This document shows, piece by piece, positions 26,577 to 34,347 of a stretch of DNA of 47,934 nt. The notes under the pieces were generated by a model. The model saw nothing but the letters and a program-made list of their open reading frames with translations. It had not been told where the DNA came from and searched no databases. This DNA is from CAZTHK01 sp964613215 (lineage in GTDB: Bacteria > Krumholzibacteriota > Krumholzibacteriia > Krumholzibacteriales > CAZTHK01), in the NCBI GenBank assembly GCA_964613215.1, contig CAZTHK010000026.1, positions 1 to 47,934 on the forward strand, written 5' to 3'. The number at the start of each line of letters is the position of its first letter. The stretch's first letter is position 1. The position numbers were made by a program, and so were the translations under genes.

Positions 26577-27316
26577 GAGTTATAATTCTTGCCGCCGGCC
26601 AGGGCAAACGCCTCTATCCCCTGACCAAGAACTGCCCCAAGAGCCTTCTGGAGATAGGAGGAGGGAGAAGTGTACTGGAGAGCCAGCTGAAGTGTGTAAG
26701 GGAAACAGGCCTGAAGGATGTCACCATAGTCACCGGCTACAAGACCGAACAGATAGAGGCCAAGATCAAGGATATCGAGGATATAGACATCTCCATATGC
26801 TATAACCCCTTCTTTGCTACCAGCAATAACCTGATCTCCGCCTGGCTGGCAGTGAGGGAGACCGGAGAAAACTTCGTGCTGGTAAACGGGGATGATGTGT
26901 TCAAGCCTCATGTGCTGCAGGGGCTGCTTGATTCCGGCCACCCCATAACCATGGTGATAGACAGAAAGGAAAGCTACGATACCGACGACATGAAGGTGGT
27001 AACCAGGGATGATCACATCATCAAGGTCAGCAAGGAGATTCCCCCGGAAGAGGCCAATGGCGAATCCATAGGTATGATGCTGTTCAGGGGCAAGGGCAGA
27101 TCCATTATAGGGGAGACCCTTGAATCCATGGTAAGGGATGAAGAGAGCAAACAGATATTCTATCTGGCCGCTCTGCAGAAGATAATGGATATGGGATATC
27201 CGGTGAGATATTTCGAGTGTGCACCGGAGGACTGGGCGGAGATAGATTTTCACTCCGACCTCTCCTTCATCCGGGAACACATCAACAGGTATGCCGCCGA
27301 CATTGTCAAGATATGA
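26573..27316 (+). CDS. Sugar/alditol-phosphate nucleotidyltransferase (NTP transferase family)
   Basis: A 247-residue enzyme that couples a nucleotide to a phosphorylated sugar, alditol or alcohol. The family signature is at the N-terminus: IILAAGQGKRLYPLT followed by NCPKSLLEIGG, with metal-binding acidic residues in LVNGDDVF. The start overlaps the AsnB stop as ATGA. It is followed by a CDP-alcohol phosphotransferase gene; a nucleotidyltransferase next to such an enzyme is the arrangement of IPCT/DIPPS, where CDP-inositol is made and then used. I therefore expect a CTP-dependent enzyme making a CDP-alcohol for the next protein, but the nucleotide and alcohol are not determined by sequence reading alone. 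Confidence 0.85.
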   Translation: MRVIILAAGQGKRLYPLTKNCPKSLLEIGGGRSVLESQLKCVRETGLKDVTIVTGYKTEQIEAKIKDIEDIDISICYNPFFATSNNLISAWLAVRETGENFVLVNGDDVFKPHVLQGLLDSGHPITMVIDRKESYDTDDMKVVTRDDHIIKVSKEIPPEEANGESIGMMLFRGKGRSIIGETLESMVRDEESKQIFYLAALQKIMDMGYPVRYFECAPEDWAEIDFHSDLSFIREHINRYAADIVKI

Positions 27317-27324
27317 GGGCTGAT

Positions 27325-28089
27325 ATGGAATCCACAGCTGAACTGAAAAGGATCTGCAGGAGGGAAAACTACCGGGATAACCTCAAGACCATGTTCTTTG
27401 CAGCCAGGGTGTCCATCTATTTTACCCGGCTGCTTCTGATGCTGAATCTTACCGCCAACCAGGTGACCGTGATGTTCATATTCGCCGGGATAGCTTCAGC
27501 CATCTCTTTTCTGGGTCAGGGGCTGTGGTGGTTCGCCGCCGGTTATCTGCTGCAACGTATGCATGTAATACTGGATGTTTGCGACGGGGAGGTTGCCCGT
27601 TACCGCCAGACCTTCAGCCCGGTTGGGGGTTATCTGGACTTTCTCACCCACTACTTCGTCTATGCCCTTATCCTGTTCTTCATCTCCCTGAGGCTGTATC
27701 TGGACACCGGATGGTTCCCCGCCCTGATAGCGGGATTCGTTCTGGTTATCTCAAATACCATGATTCGGGCCGCCACCGACTGCTGGTTCAGAGCCAACTT
27801 CAATAGCAGCGGGCGGGATGAGATAGAGGAGGGAAGAAATCAAGAGAAAAGAAGCTCTCTCCCCGGCTGGCTGAAGAAGGTTATACTTCTGGCCGCCCAT
27901 ACCACCAGCATCCAGACATTTTTGAACGCTTATCTGATAGCAGTGATAATGGCGGAATATTCTGAACTGGATATCAGGATGTATATCCTGACCGGATATG
28001 CCGTTATTCTATTCCTGTTTTCCATAGTAAGGATAGCTTTTACAATAAAGAGAGGTAAAATCCCGAGGAGAGCGACCTATTACAAGTGA
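27325..28089 (+). CDS. CDP-alcohol phosphatidyltransferase family membrane protein with Asp-to-His change
   Basis: A 254-residue membrane enzyme that transfers a phospho-alcohol from a CDP-activated donor. The CDP-alcohol phosphotransferase motif is present as D-x2-DG-x2-AR-x8-G-x3-D-x3-H, read in DVCDGEVARYR and then GGYLDFLTHY. In characterised members the last position is Asp, proposed to be the catalytic base; here it is His. About six hydrophobic helices surround it. Start choice: ATG 27325 has TGAGGG five bases upstream, while ATG 27313 would overlap the previous stop as ATGA. Together with the preceding nucleotidyltransferase it probably forms a phosphodiester link on a lipid or glycan. 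The changed residue may mark a separate subfamily rather than inactivation. Confidence 0.88.
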   Translation: MESTAELKRICRRENYRDNLKTMFFAARVSIYFTRLLLMLNLTANQVTVMFIFAGIASAISFLGQGLWWFAAGYLLQRMHVILDVCDGEVARYRQTFSPVGGYLDFLTHYFVYALILFFISLRLYLDTGWFPALIAGFVLVISNTMIRAATDCWFRANFNSSGRDEIEEGRNQEKRSSLPGWLKKVILLAAHTTSIQTFLNAYLIAVIMAEYSELDIRMYILTGYAVILFLFSIVRIAFTIKRGKIPRRATYYK

Positions 28090-28229
28090 ACAGATCAAAA
28101 CCGGAGGAGAAGCAGCCAGCCCGCCGTACTTCCACTGAATAAGAACTCTCTCCGGCAGCGGAAAAGCAACTGCAGAAAACAATAAATGAGGGAAGCCGTA
28201 CTTATGATTATAAACAGGAATTCCGGATA

Positions 28230-29438
28230 ATGAGAATCTGCCGAATCGCATCCTTTCCCACTGATACCTCTCCCGGAACCGGCCTGCCCGGATATTTTCT
28301 GTGCAAGGCAATCAGGGTTCCCACCCTTTTCCTGACCAGGAGGGTGCCGGGGCTCAAAAACGCTCCCCCCCATGTAAGGCTGAATCCGGTTCCCTATTTC
28401 AATCCGCCCTTCGGAGAGAGAATCGATCCCTTCCGCCTGGTGGCAAAGCTTGCAGGGCTGTTCCTCTTCTTCGTTGCCTCCATTCCCTCCATGGTGAGGT
28501 TTCGCCCGGACATCGTGCACATCCACTCCCCCCACTATATTCCCCATGCCATCTTTGCCAGATTCATCCTGGGGGCCAGAGTGTGTGTAACTTTTCACGG
28601 CTCCGATCTTCTGAGAATAAGAAGAAGCCGGCTGCTTCAGAGTCTGCTCAAAGTAACCGCGGACAGGTTCTTCTATGTTTCCACATCCATGCAGGATGAT
28701 CTGAAGAAATTCATACCTTCAGACAGAATGGTATATACCCCCAACGGGGTGGATCCGGAGAGATTCAGAGACCTGGGGATGAAAAGAGAGCGCAGGGTAG
28801 TTGCGGTGGGTAACCTGAGATGGCAGAAGGGATATCAGTACCTGATAGAAGCATTCTACTCGCTGAAAAACACTGGGTACACTCTGGTTATCGTGGGAGA
28901 GGGTCCTCTGCGGGGGGAACTTCAGGCACTTATCGACAAGCTGAACCTGGGGGAAAGGGTACTTCTGGCCGGCAGGAAGAATCATCAACAGATCATCCGG
29001 CTGCTTAACACCAGCAGGTTGTTCGTAATGTCCTCTCTGTCGGAAGGATTTCCCAAGGCTCTGGTGGAAGCCATAGCATGCGGCCTGCCCGTGGTGGTAA
29101 CCGGTGCGGGTTGCTGCAGGGAAGTTTCCGGAGAGGTGGGATTATGCGTGGAACCGGGGCGGGTAGAGTCATTGGCCCGGGCACTGAGAAAGATGATAGA
29201 GAATAACGAGCTGAGGGAGAAATTTGCTGAAAACACCGGCAAAACCGCCTCCCGGTATTCCTGGAACCGGTCCTGCCGGAAAGTAGCAGAGAGTTACTCG
29301 GAACTCACCGGCGGAAAATTGCCTGCAGAGACCGATACAGGCATTCCGGAGGAATCCCCAGCCCGGAGCAGCTCCGGCTGTTCGGATAAAGTGAGTGAAA
29401 CGGTATCGGCCCTTCCGGGGAACAGCTCCTCATCATAA
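28230..29438 (+). CDS. Glycosyltransferase family 4 protein
   Basis: A 402-residue GT-B fold glycosyltransferase. The N-terminal half has PDIVHIHSPHYIPH and VCVTFHGSDLL. The C-terminal donor domain has VGNLRWQKGYQYLIEA, VIVGEGPLR and the E-x7-E motif in EGFPKALVEAIACGLPVVV, which contacts the nucleotide sugar. It adds a sugar to a lipid carrier or growing glycan on the cytoplasmic side of the membrane. It is the only glycosyltransferase in this cluster. The start has AGGAA 9 bases upstream. The last 50 residues are Ser/Glu-rich and probably disordered. A 198-base AT-rich gap separates it from the patatin gene. Confidence 0.92.
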   Translation: MRICRIASFPTDTSPGTGLPGYFLCKAIRVPTLFLTRRVPGLKNAPPHVRLNPVPYFNPPFGERIDPFRLVAKLAGLFLFFVASIPSMVRFRPDIVHIHSPHYIPHAIFARFILGARVCVTFHGSDLLRIRRSRLLQSLLKVTADRFFYVSTSMQDDLKKFIPSDRMVYTPNGVDPERFRDLGMKRERRVVAVGNLRWQKGYQYLIEAFYSLKNTGYTLVIVGEGPLRGELQALIDKLNLGERVLLAGRKNHQQIIRLLNTSRLFVMSSLSEGFPKALVEAIACGLPVVVTGAGCCREVSGEVGLCVEPGRVESLARALRKMIENNELREKFAENTGKTASRYSWNRSCRKVAESYSELTGGKLPAETDTGIPEESPARSSSGCSDKVSETVSALPGNSSSS

Positions 29439-29636
29439 TGCCTCCGTCATTCGGCCATTCCTCCCCCGGGGATAAACCTTCAATTTTACAGAGAATTGAT
29501 AACACCCGGGTATTAAAGCGGTGGCCGGGGGATTTAATTAAATCCAAAAAATTTCTTTATTTATTGCCTGTTTACATATAGATTACTCTAAAAATATTCG
29601 CCGGGTTTCGGGTTTGAAATTCAGCAGGAACTGATT

Positions 29637-30560
29637 ATGACCGAAAAATTGGGAATAGCTCTCGGCTCCGGAGGAGCCAGAGGATTGTGCCAGATAGGCA
29701 TACTCCTGTGGCTGCAGGAACATGAGATAAGACCGGACTTCATCTCGGGATGCTCCATAGGTTCAGTTATCGGGGGACACACTGCAGCGGGATACTCTCC
29801 CGGTTATCTCAAGAAAACAGCCCTGGATATAAACTGGCTTGATCTGGTGAAGTGGCTGCAGCTCTCCTTCAGGGGAACCAGTATATTCACCTGGGATAAG
29901 ATCCTGGAGTTTCTCACTCAAACCCTGGGTGGCAGGAACATAGAAGAACTGGAAATCCCCTTTGCCTGTGTGACCACTGACATAAACACTGGTCAGGAAC
30001 ACGTTTTCGACAGCGGCGACCTGCTCAAGGCGGTCTCGGCTTCCAGTGCCATAGCAGGAATTTTCCCCCCGGTACCATGGGAAGAAAAACTGTTTGTGGA
30101 TGGAGAACTGGTCAATCCGGTTCCCCTGGATATAGCCTTCAGACTGGGTGCGGATAAGGTAATAGGAGTAAATTGCAACAGGCCGGTACAACGGAAGATG
30201 GCCCGGCAGGAAGACTCCCCTTCATTAGTGGAAAAAATGGAGGAATGGGTCAAGCAAAGTGCGGAGAAGGGTCCGGAACAGGTATCCCGGATATATGACA
30301 AGATGTCAGATTCGCTGCAGAAAATTTCCGGGGATAAGCGAGACAGGATGTTCTATGAGATAATCTCAGACAGTTATGCTGTTTTATCCTCTCAGATACT
30401 TCAGTATAAACGCAGTGAAACCGGGCCGCATCTGATGATCGAACCGGAGGTGGGCAAATACGGGGTTTTCGATTTTGAAAAAGCGGAAACTCTGATAGAA
30501 GCAGGATACAATGAAATGGAGTCGAGAGAGCACGATCTCCTCGAATTCCTGAAACAGTAG
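29637..30560 (+). CDS. Patatin-like phospholipase
   Basis: A 307-residue lipid acyl hydrolase with the complete patatin signature. It has the oxyanion loop GSGGARG (10-16), the nucleophile Ser40 in GCSIGS and the dyad Asp155 in FVDGELVNPVP. There is no signal peptide or membrane segment, so it acts in the cytoplasm or on the inner leaflet, resembling RssA/YchK-type proteins. The C-terminal 100 residues are helical and charged. The gene begins a short same-strand pair; the PAP2 phosphatase gene starts 16 bases after its stop, suggesting joint action in phospholipid turnover. Confidence 0.92.
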   Translation: MTEKLGIALGSGGARGLCQIGILLWLQEHEIRPDFISGCSIGSVIGGHTAAGYSPGYLKKTALDINWLDLVKWLQLSFRGTSIFTWDKILEFLTQTLGGRNIEELEIPFACVTTDINTGQEHVFDSGDLLKAVSASSAIAGIFPPVPWEEKLFVDGELVNPVPLDIAFRLGADKVIGVNCNRPVQRKMARQEDSPSLVEKMEEWVKQSAEKGPEQVSRIYDKMSDSLQKISGDKRDRMFYEIISDSYAVLSSQILQYKRSETGPHLMIEPEVGKYGVFDFEKAETLIEAGYNEMESREHDLLEFLKQ

Positions 30561-30576
30561 GGAAAGGCCGGGCTCG

Positions 30577-31404
30577 ATGCAGCATACGGAGTATCTGTCC
30601 AATATATCCAGCCAGCAATTATTAATCTCCCTGGTGGTGGTCTCCTGCTTTCTCTTCCCTTTGTCCGGTACCGGCCTGGCTGCCGGCGGCGGCAGCACCG
30701 GGGTTGAGAATACACCGCCGGCCCGGGACAGCCTGTCCTCGGATACTTCTTCCGTGGATCTCGAAAAATACAAATGGGTTGCCGGGCAATCTTCAACGGA
30801 GGCAAAGATATTCCGGGTGCTCAATACCCATTTTGCCAATCCGGCACTGGATGCCGTAATGCCAATAATTACTGACTTCAGGAGAAACAGGATATTCGTC
30901 CTGATGGTCTGGGCTGCCCTGGTGATCTTCGGAGGTTCCCGGGGCAGATGGGCAGCCCTGATGCTGATACCGCTGATAGCGGCATCCGATCAGCTTTCCA
31001 GCAGCCTGCTGAAACCGCTATTTGCCCGAATCCGTCCCTGTGAGATACTGGGGGAAATCAGACTCTGGCACGGTGCGGAGGGGTGGATCACCACCTCTGC
31101 TGAAACAGCCAGAAGCTACAAGGGTTCCTTCTCCTTTCCCTCCGGTCATGCCACCAACATTACCGCCTCCATGCTCTTTCTGAGCCTGGTGTACCGCAAA
31201 CTGATAATACCCCTGCTGGTGCTGGCGCTGGCTGTCTCCTATTCCAGAATATATGTTGGTGTTCACTGGCCCCTGGATGTGCTGGCGGGCATGGCCACAG
31301 GAGCAGCTCTGGCCTTTCCGGCATACTTCCTGTACCAGTGGCTCCGGGGAATTCCCCCCAGGAAATCCAAACTGCCCACCTCCCCGGGAAAGGATCAGAG
31401 CTAA
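30577..31404 (+). CDS. PAP2 family lipid phosphatase
   Basis: A 275-residue membrane phosphatase. All three PAP2/haloperoxidase motifs are intact: K146-x6-R153-P154 in KPLFARIRP, PSGH at 188-191, and S223-R224-x5-H230-x3-D234 in SRIYVGVHWPLD. These residues bind phosphate and form the phosphohistidine intermediate. A hydrophobic N-terminal segment (about 13-36) followed by a 35-residue Ser/Gly-rich stretch precedes the catalytic membrane domain. Substrates of the family include phosphatidic acid, phosphatidylglycerophosphate and undecaprenyl pyrophosphate; the last is possible given the nearby glycan cluster. Probably co-transcribed with the patatin gene. Confidence 0.92.
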   Translation: MQHTEYLSNISSQQLLISLVVVSCFLFPLSGTGLAAGGGSTGVENTPPARDSLSSDTSSVDLEKYKWVAGQSSTEAKIFRVLNTHFANPALDAVMPIITDFRRNRIFVLMVWAALVIFGGSRGRWAALMLIPLIAASDQLSSSLLKPLFARIRPCEILGEIRLWHGAEGWITTSAETARSYKGSFSFPSGHATNITASMLFLSLVYRKLIIPLLVLALAVSYSRIYVGVHWPLDVLAGMATGAALAFPAYFLYQWLRGIPPRKSKLPTSPGKDQS

Positions 31405-31421
31405 TCCTTCCAGCCAATAAT

Positions 31422-31445
31422 TTTACGGTAACCGGTTACCGTAAA
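31422..31445. terminator. 24-bp perfect palindrome between convergent genes (possible bidirectional terminator)
   Basis: TTTACGGTAACC followed by GGTTACCGTAAA is a perfect 24-base palindrome that ends at the base next to the nitroreductase stop codon and starts 18 bases after the PAP2 stop. As RNA it would fold into a 10-bp stem with a CCGG tetraloop in either direction. The convergent setting fits a bidirectional terminator, although the U-run is only three or four bases. A dimeric protein binding site is the alternative. Confidence 0.5.
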
Positions 31446-32225
31446 TCACCGGGGGTATCCCACCGGTATGATCAGGGCGGGTTCACAGCCCTCCGGCAGG
31501 GACAGAATATCACTCACTTCCCGGTCACTGAAAGCACCCACCGCCACACTTCCCAGCTCCAGGGCAACAGCCTGCAGCATCAGGTTCTCCGCTGCACAGC
31601 CAACTTCCATCTGTACATACCGGTCAGCCCTCTCCCCGTATACCGCTTCGGTCCTGGAGGGAACAGCAGTTATGACAAAAACCAGGGGTGCCCGGGCAAA
31701 CCACATCTGGCGGTAGGAGGCCTCCGCCAGTGATCTGCGAACGTCCTCCGTCTTTACCACTACCAGGCTGTGTTCTGCGGGTATATACCTGGCCAGGCAG
31801 CCTTCCGCAGCCAGATAGAGCTCCAGCGGATATGTGGCTCCGGCGGAGGGAGCACTTCTGAACTGGTTCTGCTCATCGGTTATCCCCTGTGCTGCCGACA
31901 GAAGCATGGAAATATTCTCCCCGGGGGGAACCCCCTCCTGGTAGTCCCTGATGGAGCGGCGTTCAGCTATGGCTTCCCTCACCGTAATATCACCCCTGCC
32001 CCCTACCGGTGGAAGGGATATGGTATCTCCCGGGCGGGATGAGGTAAAATCGATCATCTTTCCCACTCTCCCTCTTTCTTTCTCTCCGGTTAAGGCGCCG
32101 GAGTCAGAATCCTCAGTAAAATCATCTTTTACACAGCAGCTGACCGCTGCTCCCGGCTGGTAAAAAGCCAAGACCAGCGCCAATACTGTTACTAAAACAC
32201 CTGATAAGAGTTTTCTGCTAATCAT
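31446..32225 (-). CDS. Exported or membrane-anchored nitroreductase/SagB-type flavoprotein
   Basis: A 259-residue protein. A hydrophobic N-terminal segment (about 7-30, ending GAAVSCC) is followed by an acidic linker and an FMN-binding nitroreductase fold of the SagB-dehydrogenase type. Characteristic segments are IAERRSIRDYQEG, FRSAPSAGATYPLELYLAA and QMEVGCAAENLMLQAVALEL, with VPVGYP-like IPVGYPR at the end. AVSC could be a loose lipobox, so it may be a lipoprotein or carry an uncleaved anchor. No twin-arginine motif is seen, which is unusual for a cofactor-binding exported enzyme. ATG 32225 is preferred to GTG 32246, which has no ribosome site. The gene diverges from a GT-C glycosyltransferase gene. 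No peptide precursor for a SagB-like role is visible. Confidence 0.85.
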   Translation of the reverse strand: MISRKLLSGVLVTVLALVLAFYQPGAAVSCCVKDDFTEDSDSGALTGEKERGRVGKMIDFTSSRPGDTISLPPVGGRGDITVREAIAERRSIRDYQEGVPPGENISMLLSAAQGITDEQNQFRSAPSAGATYPLELYLAAEGCLARYIPAEHSLVVVKTEDVRRSLAEASYRQMWFARAPLVFVITAVPSRTEAVYGERADRYVQMEVGCAAENLMLQAVALELGSVAVGAFSDREVSDILSLPEGCEPALIIPVGYPR

Positions 32226-32463
32226 GACAGTTCCGTCCCCTTCCACATATGCCGGTCAACCGTTTCCGGTATATCAGCGGCGATAATAAATTAAGGTATC
32301 CCCGGTCAGGCCGGGAGCACTTATCCATGAAATACCAGCCTGGCTCAAAGTCCCCCTGGAAACATTACATTTCACCAGTCTGCGGGCAGATAAAACCTCT
32401 GCCCTCCCGTTTTTATGATTAAATCAACATACCATCTTCAATACAATATGTTATTATGAAAGC

Positions 32464-34116
32464 ATGAAAAAAGAATCGGGAATATTAAAGAAAGCAATAA
32501 TTACAGGAGCAGCTGCTCTGATTATACGCCTGGTTCATTTTCTGCTGAGCTGGAGATATAATCCCCTTGACGGGGATCTGGTGCTGGATGCAAGAATTTA
32601 TCACAACTGGGCGGTTGCCCTGACCAGGGGAGGTGATCCCGGCCCCACCCAGCTGATGCAGTCTCCCCTCTACCCCTGGCTGATCTCACTGGTCTACCGC
32701 ATCACCGGTCCCCTGCCGGACGCAGTCTTTCTCCTTCAGGCAGTAGCCGGAGCGGTCTCCTGCGCCCTGATAGTTATAATAACCAGACGCCTGTTCAACT
32801 CAACCGGAGCAGCCCTGACAGCCGGAATTGCCGGAGCAGTCTATCTTCCCCTCATATTCTATCAGCAGGTAATGGTGCCGGCTACATTGATCATACTGCT
32901 TAATCTGATATTTGTAACCCTGCTGGTCCCGGAGGAGCCTATGCCGGGAAAATCAAGAACCTTCTCCGCAGGTGTAGCTCTGGGTCTCTCCGTGATGGCC
33001 AAACCGGTGGCACTGCTTCTGCTCCCCTTTGCCCTGATTCATATAATCACAGTAGGGGGCAGAGTCCTTCCGGGTTTCCGGGATATTATAACAGGAAAAA
33101 GTCACCCATCCGGAAACTCATCGAAGCAACATAAATACCCGGGTACGAATTCTGCCTTCCTTCCCTCCTCAAGGGAAAAAACAGTTCTCTCTCTGATAAT
33201 GCTGGCAGGCCTGATTCTATCAATCAGCCCGCTTACCATAAGAAACGCAGTCCTGACCGGAGAATTCATACCCCTTACCACCGGCGGGGGAATCAACTTC
33301 TACATCGGGAATAACAGGGGAGCGAACGGGTACTACAGCGTTCCGGAGTACCGGGGCGGGTCGCTGGGGGGCACACCGGTGGAACAGTGGCACCGGATGA
33401 CCGTAACTGCTGAACGGGAACTGGGGAGAGATCTTACCGGGGGGGAGATATCACGGTTCTGGCTGGAGAAGGGTCTTCAGTATATCCGGAGGCACCCGGC
33501 GGACTGGCTGGGGCTGTTGTGGCAGAAATTCATCTTCTTCTGGAACAGTTACGAGAGGGCCAATGTGGAAAGCTTTCAATTCCACAGGCGTTTTCCCGGC
33601 CTGCTGGGGCTGCCCCTGCTGCTGTTCGGAATAGTGGCGCCTCCGGCGGTGCTGGGAATATTCCTTACCCGCAACCACCGGAGGGAACTGTGGCTGCTGT
33701 ACGGGGGAGTGATCACATACCTGCTGGCAGCTCTGGCTTTCTACGTGCTGGGCAGATACAGATTGCCGGTGGTACCCTTCCTGTTACCATTCCTCGGGGC
33801 AGCTCTGTGGGAAATAGTATCCCTGGTCAGGAGCAGGAGGATATCCGAGCTGGTGCTTGCTCTGGCAGCCCTGTCTGTGCTGTTCTTCTTTTCCAACATG
33901 ACCGTGGCCAGAGACACCCGGGCGGGAACCTCCGGAAAACTGACCAGGCTGGGACGGGTGTATCTGGATGAGGGAGATACCACCCGGGCAGTATCCTCCT
34001 TCAGAGAGGCCCTTGACTCTGATCCGGACAACCGGCAGGCTGCCCGGTTCCTGAACATGATCAAAACAAAAATTCCGCCGGCTGAAAGAATGAAAAACTC
34101 CATGCAGGGAAAGTAG
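32464..34116 (+). CDS. GT39-like membrane glycosyltransferase with C-terminal TPR
   Basis: A 550-residue polytopic GT-C fold protein (dolichyl-phosphate-mannose mannosyltransferase/ArnT type). The acidic motif near the N-terminus is LVLDARIYHNWA, in the first periplasmic loop, followed by QSPLYPWL. About ten further hydrophobic helices follow, with FYIGNNRGANGYYS in the periplasmic loop region. It would transfer a sugar from a polyprenyl-phosphate donor in the periplasm. The C-terminal 60 residues contain one tetratricopeptide repeat (LGRVYLDEGDTTRAVSSFREAL), suggesting a protein contact. The GNN motif recurs in the minus-strand paralogue at 38062. The ribosome site is weak; TACAAT at 32442-32447 may be a -10 box. 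Acceptor and donor are unknown. Confidence 0.88.
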   Translation: MKKESGILKKAIITGAAALIIRLVHFLLSWRYNPLDGDLVLDARIYHNWAVALTRGGDPGPTQLMQSPLYPWLISLVYRITGPLPDAVFLLQAVAGAVSCALIVIITRRLFNSTGAALTAGIAGAVYLPLIFYQQVMVPATLIILLNLIFVTLLVPEEPMPGKSRTFSAGVALGLSVMAKPVALLLLPFALIHIITVGGRVLPGFRDIITGKSHPSGNSSKQHKYPGTNSAFLPSSREKTVLSLIMLAGLILSISPLTIRNAVLTGEFIPLTTGGGINFYIGNNRGANGYYSVPEYRGGSLGGTPVEQWHRMTVTAERELGRDLTGGEISRFWLEKGLQYIRRHPADWLGLLWQKFIFFWNSYERANVESFQFHRRFPGLLGLPLLLFGIVAPPAVLGIFLTRNHRRELWLLYGGVITYLLAALAFYVLGRYRLPVVPFLLPFLGAALWEIVSLVRSRRISELVLALAALSVLFFFSNMTVARDTRAGTSGKLTRLGRVYLDEGDTTRAVSSFREALDSDPDNRQAARFLNMIKTKIPPAERMKNSMQGK

Positions 34117-34153
34117 ATCTTTCCAAAAAGGGGTTTTACAAAAAGGGAATATA

Positions 34154-34182
34154 TTGACTCAGATACAGAGCTGATGTAGTAT
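34154..34182 (+). promoter_or_regulatory. Candidate sigma-70-type promoter for the hybrid sensor kinase
   Basis: TTGACT (34154-34159) and TAGTAT (34177-34182) are separated by 17 bases in an AT-rich gap upstream of the hybrid kinase gene. The leader would be roughly 160 bases. Sequence match only. Confidence 0.45.
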
Positions 34183-34347
34183 GTTTGGAAAAATTTGTAT
34201 AGATTGTTTGCCCCGAACTGCAAACAACCCTGCTGATCACTTCAAGGATGAACAGATTGAATCATGATCCTCCTGATCATAAAAGTACTGTCTGAAAAAT
34301 AACCGGCCATACAAATCAGCTATGGTTACAGAGAATAAGTAGACATC

